Shown: in pieces, positions 1-7,738 of the stretch
Position numbering within the stretch: the first letter of the stretch is position 1
Layout: each line of letters begins with the position of its first letter
Source of the DNA: an uncultured Ignavibacteriota bacterium
GTDB lineage: Bacteria > Bacteroidota > Ignavibacteria > Tepidaquicellales > Tepidaquicellaceae
Assembly: GCA_937915485.1 (NCBI GenBank)
Contig: CALGII010000185.1
Span: forward strand, 1 to 22,002
DNA length: 22,002 nucleotides
Reading direction: 5' to 3'
Translations under genes and position numbers: made by a program
The notes under the pieces: generated by a model
Seen by the model: the letters and a program-made list of their open reading frames with translations, nothing else
Database searches by the model: none
Told to the model about the DNA's origin: nothing

Positions 1-1
1 C

Positions 2-217
2 CTCATACGATTCATGAAGAAGAACGGAATAGCGACGGGAGTGCATTACGTACCGTTGAACATGGTTAATTATTTCAAGCAATGGTATTCAAAGTGCGAG
101 ACAGCAGAGGAAATATGGAAGTCATTCGTCACGCTGCCGCTTCATGTGCAGTTGAGGGATGATGAAATATCATTCGTACTTGAGAAATTATACGAATTTG
201 AGAGGACTCATTATTAA
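2..217 (+). CDS. DegT/DnrJ/EryC1 family sugar aminotransferase, C-terminal fragment (5' cut by window edge)
   Basis: This is the last 71 codons of an open frame that enters from the left edge and stops with TAA at 215-217. The visible piece has the features of the C-terminal end of PLP-dependent sugar aminotransferases. An R-F-M-K-K stretch is followed by GIATGVHYVPLNM, the family's usual 'G(I)-x-T-x-x-H-Y-x-P-L' substrate loop, then a 'LPLHVQLRDDEISFV' segment matching the usual 'lPl.p.lt..ei..v' ending. Such enzymes transfer an amino group from glutamate to a keto-sugar nucleotide in the cytoplasm, giving amino sugars for surface glycans. The catalytic lysine lies outside the window, so activity and sugar specificity cannot be judged. 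The next gene starts 1 nt after the stop, so the two are probably cotranscribed. A second, complete aminotransferase of this family sits at 3214-4371. Confidence 0.8.
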   Translation, partial: LIRFMKKNGIATGVHYVPLNMVNYFKQWYSKCETAEEIWKSFVTLPLHVQLRDDEISFVLEKLYEFERTHY

Positions 218-218
218 G

Positions 219-1145
219 ATGAATAATCCCAAGGTTTCTGTATTAATACTAAGTTACAACGGAAAACATCTTCTGGACGAATCGATAACTTCGTATCAGC
301 AAAATAAATACGATAATTTCGATATAAACGTTATTGACAACGGTTCAAAGGACGGGACTGAGGAATACGTTGCTCAGAAATATCCGACCGTAAACGTAAT
401 CAGGCTGGAAAAGAACAGGGGATATTCCGGCGGTTTCAATGCAGGACTTGAATACGCATTTGCCAAGAATAAATCGGATTACGTTTTGATAACGAACAAC
501 GACGTTAAAGCAGATGAGAACGTAATATGCGAACTTATACGCACGGCAACGAAGGATACTAGAAACGGATTCACTACAGGAAAAGTCTTATTCTACGATA
601 ACAGGGATATCATACAGACGGTTGGAATGTCATACGATCCAATCAGAATTAACGGCGGGCACATTGGAAACGGAGAAAGGGACACGGGGCAATACGATGA
701 GGAAACAGAGCGATATCTTTCGGACGACGTATTCATGCTAATAAGCAAGAAATTATACGAGGATGCGGGCGGGTATGATGAAGAATTTGTACTTCAGGCT
801 GAGCAGTTCGAATGGCAATGGAGAGCGAAGCAGAAGGGATACAGAATAATGTACACGCCGAAAGCGAAGATATGGCACAAAGACAGCATGACGATAGGTA
901 AGAGTTCGGCAATGAAACTATACTACGATTCAAGGAATCAGACGATAGTGCTGATGAAGTATCTTGACGCCCGCTCTTTCCGTAAATACTTTTGGCTTCA
1001 TTTAAGAAAAGACATTATTTATACGTCACTGATATATTTCAAGAATTCAGAACTCGAAATATTCAAGAAGATATGGGCGGGTTTTTTTTCGTCATTGAAA
1101 TGGGGAATTGATAACAAGAAACTTTCACTTAAACATTTCATATAA
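219..1145 (+). CDS. Glycosyltransferase family 2 (rhamnosyltransferase/WbbL-like)
   Basis: A predicted 308-residue GT-A fold transferase that adds a sugar from a nucleotide donor to a lipid-linked glycan on the cytoplasmic side. It opens with KVSVLILSYNG (residues 5-15). It then shows VIDNGSKDGT (38-47), RGYSGGFNAG (67-76) and an N-N-D at 93-95 in the place of the family's metal-binding DxD. The C-terminal motif region reads GGYDEEF (184-190), EQFEWQWR (195-202) and W-H at 219-220. In most relatives the second element is 'EDxDxxxR', so here the aspartates are replaced by Q/E/W. I chose ATG 219 because it follows the upstream TAA by 1 nt, has AGAGG about a dozen bases upstream and places the GT2 start motif at the N-terminus. 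An upstream in-frame ATG at 159 would overlap the aminotransferase by about 60 nt. The acceptor and sugar cannot be deduced. Confidence 0.88.
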   Translation: MNNPKVSVLILSYNGKHLLDESITSYQQNKYDNFDINVIDNGSKDGTEEYVAQKYPTVNVIRLEKNRGYSGGFNAGLEYAFAKNKSDYVLITNNDVKADENVICELIRTATKDTRNGFTTGKVLFYDNRDIIQTVGMSYDPIRINGGHIGNGERDTGQYDEETERYLSDDVFMLISKKLYEDAGGYDEEFVLQAEQFEWQWRAKQKGYRIMYTPKAKIWHKDSMTIGKSSAMKLYYDSRNQTIVLMKYLDARSFRKYFWLHLRKDIIYTSLIYFKNSELEIFKKIWAGFFSSLKWGIDNKKLSLKHFI

Positions 1146-1146
1146 A

Positions 1147-1725
1147 ATGGGAATCGGTTTCAGGAAGTTGCTTAGTAAGATATCTGTGGAGAAACGTTGT
1201 TTAGGTTTCAGCGCGAGGAAATTTTTATTCGGTTTCGAGCATGCAAACATAACTGTCAAGAATCTGGATAAGATTTCGCTCGATAAAATACTGCGAAGAA
1301 ACGGAGCGTTGATAGGCAAGAATTGTGATATCGAATCGGGATTGACGTTTCATAACTGCAGTGATTACAGCAAATTGAAAGTTGGCGATAACAGCCACAT
1401 AGGCAAGAATTGTTTCTTTGATTTGGCGGATAGAGTGACAGTCGGGAATAATGCTGTAATATCGATGAACACGAGTTTTATAACGCACATAGATATGAAA
1501 CGTTCCGAACTTGACAGGCTGTATCCCGCAAGAACGGCGGCAATAACGGTCGGTGACGACTGTTATATAGGGGCGAACAGCACCATACTTTCCGGTGTAA
1601 AACTTGGAAGCCTGTGTTTTGCGGCGGCATCGAGCACGATAACGGAATCATTCGAGACCTGTTCATTTGTAGCCGGCTCACCCGCAGTATTAAAGAAAAA
1701 ACTGGAGTTAAAAAATAATTGTTAG
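1147..1725 (+). CDS. Hexapeptide-repeat (left-handed beta-helix) acyltransferase
   Basis: A 192-residue protein whose middle and C-terminal parts carry imperfect hexapeptide repeats of the left-handed beta-helix transferases. Examples are GALIGKNCDIESG (53-65), VGDNSHIGKNC (79-89), VGNNAVI (99-105), VGDDCYIGANSTILSGVKLG (135-154) and a closing VAGSPAVLKKK (175-185). The motif FITHID (111-116) supplies the histidine (114) expected to act as general base. Family members transfer acetyl, or sometimes other acyl groups, from acyl-CoA to sugar hydroxyl or amino groups. Next to a DegT aminotransferase, an N-acetyltransferase for an amino sugar is plausible, but O-acetylation of the glycan is equally possible. 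ATG 1147 lies 1 nt after the GT2 stop. An earlier in-frame ATG at 1108 would overlap that gene and add residues without a repeat pattern. The 3' end overlaps the flippase start by 7 nt. Confidence 0.85.
   Translation: MGIGFRKLLSKISVEKRCLGFSARKFLFGFEHANITVKNLDKISLDKILRRNGALIGKNCDIESGLTFHNCSDYSKLKVGDNSHIGKNCFFDLADRVTVGNNAVISMNTSFITHIDMKRSELDRLYPARTAAITVGDDCYIGANSTILSGVKLGSLCFAAASSTITESFETCSFVAGSPAVLKKKLELKNNC
1704..1707 (+). promoter_or_regulatory. Shine-Dalgarno-like GGAG for the flippase TTG start
   Basis: GGAG lies within the acyltransferase coding sequence, 11 nt upstream of the TTG at 1719. It is the only purine-rich site near the start of the flippase frame. The next in-frame ATG would remove about 20 residues of the first hydrophobic segment, so this site supports initiation at TTG. 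Confidence 0.4.
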
Positions 1726-3212
1726 CTCAGAAATTAGTTCTTAGTTATATAACGAAGATTGCAGCGCAACTTCTACAGATGATAGCGCTGTTCATCGTCG
1801 CGAGGATTGTAGGACCGGGAGTACTCGGGACGCTCGCATTCGGACTTGCATTCGTATCTATGTTTCTATTCGTTGCCGATTTAGGGCTTACTTCAGCACA
1901 TGTCAAACTTATATCTGAGGGGCAGGATGAAGCCAGCAGTATAGGCACTTTTTCGGTATTAAAGACGGGTGTGAACATACTATTTGCCTTGGTAGTATTC
2001 GGATATTATTTGATACAAAAATATGTATTAGGAATAGCATTTGAAAGCAGTGAACAGGAAACAGTTATATTCATATATCTAATAATAACTTTTATTGGTC
2101 AGTTTTTCAGGATTCCAGGCACAACGTTTGCAGCCAAGACGGAGCAGGCAAAACAAGATATTCCAATTTTTCTCCAAACTTTTTTATTTCAGTTATTCAG
2201 AGTAATTGCTGCGTTAATTGGATTGAGGGCAATCGGTATAGCCTTTTCGAACCTTCTGGCTGTATTACTTGTGATACCTGTTTATTTTTATTTATTTAAA
2301 GATTATAAAGTAGGTAAATACAGCAGAGAACTTGCGAAGAAGTATTTTGCGATCTCTCTTCCTGTATTAATAATAATAATCGTGCAGGCTGGTATGTATT
2401 CAACTGACAGAGTCATACTTCAGTATCTTTCAAATTCGGTTGAAGTCGGATATTACTCTGCAGGGTTTTCAATCAGCCAGTTCATAAAATTGATTGAATC
2501 ATCGGCAGGTCTACTTTTCTTCCCATTATTTTCGAACTTACTTGCAAGGGGAGAATACGAAAAACTTAACAGCGATATTAATAAGTATGAAAGGTTCAAC
2601 GTAGTATTCATACTTCCGTTAGTAGCGGCTGTATCGATAAGTTCTGATGTTGTAGTGAAGATAGCTCTGGGAAAGGAATTTGCCGGTACGGTACCCGTTC
2701 TTGGTTTATTGAGCATTTCAATGTACGTATCACTTGTGAATCTGCCTTATATAAATTTAATTTCCGGAAAGGGATTATTTAAACTTTCCGCGATAATCTA
2801 TGTATGCTGTTTGCCGATATATGTTATAACAACATACTTCCTTGTATCGCCTTCTTTTTTCGGATTAAAGGGTATAGGGATCGCGTTGTCATTAATCATC
2901 GTCAACATAGCACTCGGGCTTCTATTTGTATATAATGCCAAAAAGAAGGTGCCGGAGATTAAAATCGTGAAGGACAAAATATTATTCGCATACGGAATAG
3001 GTTTGAGTTTGGTGTATCTATTAGTTTACAGGTTACTGCCGGAAGGATTCATATTGCATATAATTTCATCGTCTGTATTTTTAGTCGCATATTTTGTTAT
3101 CGGATACATGCTGAAACTTTTTAAGAGAGAGGATTACAGAATGGCAATGGAACTGTTGAACTCGAAAAAGATGCTGAATTACATAAACAAAGAAATCGCA
3201 AATAAGAATTAG
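1719..3212 (+). CDS. wzx: Wzx-type oligosaccharide flippase (MOP/polysaccharide transporter family)
   Basis: A 497-residue, very hydrophobic protein with roughly 12-14 membrane segments and short charged loops, the usual size for a Wzx or PST-type lipid-linked oligosaccharide flippase. The N-terminus (KLVLSYITKIAAQLLQMIAL, then VARIVGPGVLGTLAFGLAF) matches the family's first two helices, including the 'ARxLGPxxyGxxa' type turn. A 'DLGLTSAHVKLISEG' element at about 54-68 corresponds to the 'dlGl..a..r..a' region. It would move undecaprenyl-linked glycan repeats across the inner membrane. The start is TTG at 1719, overlapping the previous gene by 7 nt, with GGAG 11 nt upstream. No ATG is available before residue 21. 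The next gene begins 1 nt after its stop. The middle of the gene looks more AT-rich than its neighbours. I see no O-antigen polymerase in the window to partner it. Confidence 0.87.
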   Translation: MLAQKLVLSYITKIAAQLLQMIALFIVARIVGPGVLGTLAFGLAFVSMFLFVADLGLTSAHVKLISEGQDEASSIGTFSVLKTGVNILFALVVFGYYLIQKYVLGIAFESSEQETVIFIYLIITFIGQFFRIPGTTFAAKTEQAKQDIPIFLQTFLFQLFRVIAALIGLRAIGIAFSNLLAVLLVIPVYFYLFKDYKVGKYSRELAKKYFAISLPVLIIIIVQAGMYSTDRVILQYLSNSVEVGYYSAGFSISQFIKLIESSAGLLFFPLFSNLLARGEYEKLNSDINKYERFNVVFILPLVAAVSISSDVVVKIALGKEFAGTVPVLGLLSISMYVSLVNLPYINLISGKGLFKLSAIIYVCCLPIYVITTYFLVSPSFFGLKGIGIALSLIIVNIALGLLFVYNAKKKVPEIKIVKDKILFAYGIGLSLVYLLVYRLLPEGFILHIISSSVFLVAYFVIGYMLKLFKREDYRMAMELLNSKKMLNYINKEIANKN

Positions 3213-3213
3213 A

Positions 3214-4371
3214 ATGAACATACCTTTAACGAGACCAAGTATTTTGCCGGAGGATATCGAATTGATAGAAGAAGTCATCCGTACGGGATGGATTGTTCAG
3301 GGTCCGAAGGTCAAAGAATTTGAGAGGATGTGGTCGGAGTTCACGGGCTCGAAATTCTCAATAGCCGTCAGCAGCTGTACTACGGCGCTTCATCTCGCAT
3401 TAATCGCCGCAGGAATTAAGAGCGGAGATGAAGTTATAGTGCCTTCATTCACCTGGATAGCGACTGCGAATGCGGTCGAATATACGGGAGCAAGGCCTGT
3501 TTTCTGCGATATCGATTTGAATACATATAATATGCAGGCCGATAATATTGAAAGTTTATTCACCAAAAATACGAAAGCAATAATACCCGTGCATCTTTTC
3601 GGCTTACAGGCGGATGTGGACGGGATAAAGGCAATTGCGAAATCGAGGGGCATAAAGATTATCGAGGACTCAGCCTGCGGATTCGGGGCATATAAAAACG
3701 GAGTACATTCCGGACTGAATGGTGATTACGGTTGTTTCAGTTTTCATCCGAGAAAAGCTATTACGACAGGCGAAGGCGGAATGATAGTCACACAGAACGA
3801 CGATGATGCGACTCTATTGCGGAGTTTGAGGGACCACGGATCTAAGGCAAAGGTTGAAGGCAAGTCGAGACCATACTTACTTCCTGATTTTAAAATACTG
3901 GGATATAACTACAGGTTAACTGACATACAGGCGGCATTAGGAATAATGCAGATGAAGAGGGCGGGAGAAATAATTAAGAAGCGCAGGGTGATTGCATCGC
4001 GTTACAATGAGGCTTTAAAAGACGATAGGAGACTCGTTGTTCCTGTTTGTCGGGATGGTTACGAGCACGGCTACCAGTCTTATGTTTGTCTGTTCAGACC
4101 AGAAGAGATTAACTCCGGAAATGCGGATGAAATAAATATTCAGCGCAATGAATTCATGCAATACTTATCCGATAACGGGATTGCGACCCGGCCTGGAACA
4201 CACGCTGTACATTTACAGGAATATTATTCGTCGAGGTACAATTTGAAACCGGATGATTTTCCAAATTCGTACATCGCGGAAAAATGCACAATAGCGCTTC
4301 CATTATTTCCCGGAATGACAGATAATGAATTTAATTACGTCATCGATATAATAAGGAGATACAAAACTTAA
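3214..4371 (+). CDS. DegT/DnrJ/EryC1 family PLP-dependent sugar aminotransferase
   Basis: A complete 385-residue fold-type I aminotransferase. Visible landmarks are the N-terminal PLTRPSILPED (4-14), GPKVKEFE (30-37), SSCTTALHLAL (53-63), GDEVIVPSFTW (71-81), EDSACGFGA (151-159, with D152 expected to pair with the PLP ring nitrogen) and SFHPRKAITTGEGG (176-189), where K181 is the Schiff-base lysine. The C-terminal GIATRPGTHAVHLQEYY segment matches the substrate loop seen in the fragment at the left edge. It should convert a nucleotide-linked keto-sugar to an amino sugar with glutamate as donor, in the cytoplasm. The resemblance is to perosamine/PseC-type sugar aminotransferases, but specificity is not readable. 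ATG 3214 is 1 nt after the flippase stop. A 75-nt gap follows, the first real break in the cluster. Confidence 0.92.
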   Translation: MNIPLTRPSILPEDIELIEEVIRTGWIVQGPKVKEFERMWSEFTGSKFSIAVSSCTTALHLALIAAGIKSGDEVIVPSFTWIATANAVEYTGARPVFCDIDLNTYNMQADNIESLFTKNTKAIIPVHLFGLQADVDGIKAIAKSRGIKIIEDSACGFGAYKNGVHSGLNGDYGCFSFHPRKAITTGEGGMIVTQNDDDATLLRSLRDHGSKAKVEGKSRPYLLPDFKILGYNYRLTDIQAALGIMQMKRAGEIIKKRRVIASRYNEALKDDRRLVVPVCRDGYEHGYQSYVCLFRPEEINSGNADEINIQRNEFMQYLSDNGIATRPGTHAVHLQEYYSSRYNLKPDDFPNSYIAEKCTIALPLFPGMTDNEFNYVIDIIRRYKT

Positions 4372-4433
4372 CCAACATACCAATCAAACGCGAATTATTA
4401 AAACAAAAATGGTGATACATTCGGTAAAAAGTA

Positions 4434-4448
4434 ATATCCCCGGGATAT
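4434..4448 (+). repeat. Short perfect inverted repeat overlapping the asnB1 start codon
   Basis: ATATCCC-C-GGGATAT: two 7-nt arms with a single central base. The right arm ends inside the ATG at 4447. It sits at the end of the 75-nt gap 4372-4446. The one-base centre argues against a stable RNA hairpin, so a protein-binding palindrome or chance are the alternatives. No good ribosome-binding site is visible here, because GGGAT lies only 2-3 nt before ATG. I see no convincing promoter in the gap. Confidence 0.35.
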
Positions 4449-6423
4449 GTGCGGAATAACAGGAAGTTTTGAATGCAGTAGACCTATTAGTCTCAGCAGG
4501 CTGCGCGAAGCAACCGACATGATTGATTACAGGGGACCAGATGATTACGGATATTTGCTATTAAGTCCTGACGATAGAATCATGGAGGTAAAAAGAAGCG
4601 ATTCTTTGAACGGTTTAAGCGACATCTCATTCAGCGGAGGGCTGGGATTCCGAAGGTTATCGATACTTGATCTCAGCGAGAAGGGTCATCAGCCGATGCG
4701 TGATGAGTCGGGAAAACTCGCGATAGTATTCAACGGGGAAATTTACAATTACATTGAAATCAGGGAGACGCTGAAAGATAAGGGTTATGTTTTTAAGTCT
4801 AACAGCGATACTGAAGTAATATTAAATTCGTATGTCGAGTGGGGAACGGAGTGCGTTTCCAGATTTGAGGGGATGTGGTCATTTTGCATCGTCGACGGAA
4901 AAGAGAAAATATTATTTTGCAGTGTCGACAGGTTCGGGATTAAGCCTTTCTATTATCATTTTGGAGCAAAGGAATTCCACTTCGGTTCGGAAGTCAAGCA
5001 GGTATTGCATTTGATCGGTGGAAGAAGCGAAATAAACAGGAAAGTACTTTTCGATTACCTTGCGGCGGAGTCTTACGGGAACGAGACCGAAGAGACATTT
5101 TTCACCGGAATAATGAAATTGCTTCCGGGGCACAACATAATTGTGGACACGTGCAAGGCGGGATTTATTTTAAAACGCCGGAAATACTGGGATTTGAAGG
5201 TTAATAGTTGTGTAAGCGAGCTCACGGACGAAAAATATATAAAAGAAAAAATCCGAGAGTTATTTTTTGAAAGTGTGAGGATGCGTTTGAGAAGCGACGT
5301 TGAAGTCGGCACTTGTCTTTCCGGTGGAATAGACTCTTCATCTATAGTCTGCGCAGTCAACAGCGTCAACAACACTGCGGAGAGTAGGCAGAAACTTTTC
5401 ACGATACTATCGGGCGAAGGAAAACTTAACGAGTACGAATACGCAAGCGAAGTATCGAAGTGCGTAAACGGCGAGCACATAACCAAGACAGTAAGTTCAT
5501 CGGAACTAAAGCAAGAAATTGGAAATCTCATATGGCATAATGACGAGCCGCTGTTGAAGGCGAGCATGTACGGAGGTTACAGCGCTTACAAACTAGCATC
5601 AGAGAACGGATTGAAGGTAATACTTGACGGTCAAGGACACGACGAGTACTCGGGCGGATATTTCACTCCTCCGTATCCTGAATTGTTAAGCACACTAAGG
5701 AAAAACGGGAAAAAAGATTTTCTCAAGTCTCAGAAAAAATTTCTTACCGAGAATGAAAAATTATCAACTTACGGAATATTGCTTTCGGAATGCGGGTATT
5801 CACTACGGAAAGAACTGCACAGAATGTTTGAGAGGCGTTTCAGGGTAAAATTAAAGAAAACGGCAGGTGAGTGGCTCGACAGTGATTTCGTAAATGAAAA
5901 CATACTCAAGTCGCAATTCTACGAGAAGCAACACTTAGAGGACAATTATTTAAGGAATGATGATTTCAAGCGTAAAAGTTACAGTTTAACCCGGCGATTA
6001 AATTTGCCAGGAATACTGCGACAAGTTGACAGGAATTCGATGGCTTTCTCGGTCGAAGCCAGGGTGCCTTTTTTAGACCACAGGCTTGCAGAATTTCTAT
6101 ATTCATTGCCGGTGTGGCAAATAATACGCGGGAACGTTACCAAATTCATGTTCAGGGAATCAATGAGAGGTATAGTGCCAGATAGGATTCTTAACCGAAC
6201 GGATAAAATAGGGTTTTACATCGATGAATATTCACTAATGCTGGAATCTAAGGATTTCGTAAAGGAGAAAATTGAGGAACTTGAAGATAAAGACGGTATA
6301 TTCAACAGGAAATATCTTTTAGATAATACGGATAAAATGCTTGAAGATCGCAAGAATTATGACAGCAAGTTATGGAGATCGTTAAACAGCATAATTTGGA
6401 AAAACAAATTTAAAGTAAAATAA
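4447..6423 (+). CDS. asnB: Glutamine-hydrolysing asparagine synthetase homologue (AsnB1), putative glycan amidotransferase
   Basis: A 658-residue two-domain protein. The N-terminal class II glutaminase has Cys2 as nucleophile (MCGITGSFE), YRGPDDYG (28-35), FRRLSILDL (68-76), FNGEIYNY (95-102) and SDTE (120-123). The C-terminal ATP-pyrophosphatase domain has the P-loop SGGIDSS (292-298) and a later DGQGHDE element, then RNSMAFSVEARVPFLDHR and KIGFYID. All catalytic landmarks are present. The family releases ammonia from glutamine and attaches it to a carboxylate activated as an acyl-adenylate. It is longer than typical AsnB, mainly through an insertion at about 40-65 and a longer region after the P-loop domain. 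In glycan clusters, relatives such as WbpS are thought to amidate uronic acids. The neighbouring AlgD-like dehydrogenase, 7 nt downstream, supports that role here by inference. Ordinary asparagine synthesis cannot be excluded. Confidence 0.9.
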   Translation: MCGITGSFECSRPISLSRLREATDMIDYRGPDDYGYLLLSPDDRIMEVKRSDSLNGLSDISFSGGLGFRRLSILDLSEKGHQPMRDESGKLAIVFNGEIYNYIEIRETLKDKGYVFKSNSDTEVILNSYVEWGTECVSRFEGMWSFCIVDGKEKILFCSVDRFGIKPFYYHFGAKEFHFGSEVKQVLHLIGGRSEINRKVLFDYLAAESYGNETEETFFTGIMKLLPGHNIIVDTCKAGFILKRRKYWDLKVNSCVSELTDEKYIKEKIRELFFESVRMRLRSDVEVGTCLSGGIDSSSIVCAVNSVNNTAESRQKLFTILSGEGKLNEYEYASEVSKCVNGEHITKTVSSSELKQEIGNLIWHNDEPLLKASMYGGYSAYKLASENGLKVILDGQGHDEYSGGYFTPPYPELLSTLRKNGKKDFLKSQKKFLTENEKLSTYGILLSECGYSLRKELHRMFERRFRVKLKKTAGEWLDSDFVNENILKSQFYEKQHLEDNYLRNDDFKRKSYSLTRRLNLPGILRQVDRNSMAFSVEARVPFLDHRLAEFLYSLPVWQIIRGNVTKFMFRESMRGIVPDRILNRTDKIGFYIDEYSLMLESKDFVKEKIEELEDKDGIFNRKYLLDNTDKMLEDRKNYDSKLWRSLNSIIWKNKFKVK

Positions 6424-6430
6424 CATTGAT

Positions 6431-7738
6431 ATGAAAATAAGTATATTCGGACTCGGTTATGTGGGATGTGTAAGCATAGGTTGTCTTGCCGACCTCGGAC
6501 ACGAGGTAATAGGCGTTGATACAAACGCGGCAAAGGTAAAACTAATCAGCAGGGGGAAAGCCACGATAGTCGAGAAGAACATTACCGAACTAATACGGAA
6601 CGGATTCCAGTCCGGAAAGATAACGGCGACGGGAAATTTCAAGAAGGCGGTAAAAGACAGCGAAGTGACTTTTATATGCGTAGGAACTCCGAATACGGAG
6701 GCGGGTCATTTAAACATGGAATACATAATCAACGCTTCATTACAGATAGCGGAAGGCATAAAGGGCAAGAAGGGATTTCATACAGTAATAATACGAAGCA
6801 CTGTGCTTCCAGGAACGAACAGAAAGATACAGAATCTGATAGAAAATCGGAGCGGAAAAAAGAAGAACAGGGATTTCTGTGTCGTGTCGAATCCAGAGTT
6901 TTTAAGAGAGGGCAACGCGGTTGAGGACTATTTCCATCCGAGCCTGACAGTAGTCGCTTCAGATTCCAGCAGGGGAATAGGCGTAGCACGCAAAATTTAC
7001 GAAAGGATTGACGCACCGTTCAGGATCGTGAAAATCGAAATGGCGGAGCTTCTTAAATTCATAAATAATTCGTTTCACGCGTTGAAGATAACTTTTGCAA
7101 ACGAGGTCGGAGCGATATGCAAGAAATTGAATATAGACGCCGTTGAACTGATGGAGATATTTGCATTGGACGACAAACTAAACACATCAAAGGCATATCT
7201 GAAACCGGGTTTCGCATTCGGCGGATCCTGCCTGCCGAAGGACCTTAGAGCGTTAAACACCATAGGTCACGACTTTTATCTTCAGTTACCGATATTAAAC
7301 AACGTAGAGAATTCAAATCATTTACAGAAAAAGTTCGTATATGACATCGTAACCGGTACAGGGAAGAACAGGATAGGAATAATCGGATTAAGTTTCAAAG
7401 AAGGCACGGACGATTTAAGGGAAAGTCCGATAATAGACGTTATTGAGAGGCTTATGGGTAAAGGTTATAAGATTAAGGTATACGATGAAAATGTTATTCT
7501 CGCGAACATAATGGGAGCGAACAGGAATTTCGTATTCAGCCGGTTGCCGCATATAAAGAACTTGATGACAGATAATATAGTTACGCTTCTCAAGGAATCC
7601 GATGTTCTGATAATAAATGCGCGGTTCAAGGAAGTTACGAATAAAATTATAAAATCAAGGACAAGAAAGAGCATCATTGATTTAATACACATTCCCGAAT
7701 TGCGGAAATTAAAAAATTATCAGGGAATAAGCTGGTAA
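6431..7738 (+). CDS. algD: AlgD-like GDP-mannose 6-dehydrogenase (nucleotide-sugar dehydrogenase)
   Basis: A 435-residue NAD-dependent nucleotide-sugar dehydrogenase. The N-terminal Rossmann motif is FGLGYVGCVS (6-15), with GHEVIGVD (23-30), FICVGTP (81-87), RSTVLPGT (122-129) and NPEFLREG (154-161). The catalytic element FAFGGSCLPKD has Cys267. These features are shared by the UDP-glucose/GDP-mannose dehydrogenase superfamily. GDP-mannose specificity is suggested by details I recognise from AlgD: the 'KLN.S..YLKPGFAFGGSCLPKD' region, TFANEVG (221-227), GTDDLRESP in the C-terminal domain, a length within one or two residues of AlgD, and a C-terminus ending G-I-S-W (AlgD ends G-I-C-W). The reaction would be four-electron oxidation of GDP-mannose to GDP-mannuronate. 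It lies between asnB1 and a GT4 gene whose ATG overlaps its stop by 1 nt, so it probably supplies a uronic acid to this cluster. Confidence 0.88.
   Translation: MKISIFGLGYVGCVSIGCLADLGHEVIGVDTNAAKVKLISRGKATIVEKNITELIRNGFQSGKITATGNFKKAVKDSEVTFICVGTPNTEAGHLNMEYIINASLQIAEGIKGKKGFHTVIIRSTVLPGTNRKIQNLIENRSGKKKNRDFCVVSNPEFLREGNAVEDYFHPSLTVVASDSSRGIGVARKIYERIDAPFRIVKIEMAELLKFINNSFHALKITFANEVGAICKKLNIDAVELMEIFALDDKLNTSKAYLKPGFAFGGSCLPKDLRALNTIGHDFYLQLPILNNVENSNHLQKKFVYDIVTGTGKNRIGIIGLSFKEGTDDLRESPIIDVIERLMGKGYKIKVYDENVILANIMGANRNFVFSRLPHIKNLMTDNIVTLLKESDVLIINARFKEVTNKIIKSRTRKSIIDLIHIPELRKLKNYQGISW

Noticed and set aside
159..218. Upstream ATG at 159 extending the first GT2 by 20 residues
   Set aside because: It would lie wholly inside the preceding aminotransferase. 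The extra residues precede the conserved GT2 start, and ATG 219 has both position and an AGAGG upstream.
5073..5567. 164-residue open frame on the minus strand
   Set aside because: It lies fully inside asnB1, which has intact catalytic motifs. The minus-strand product is low-complexity, rich in Ser, Phe and Leu, and shows no recognisable motif.
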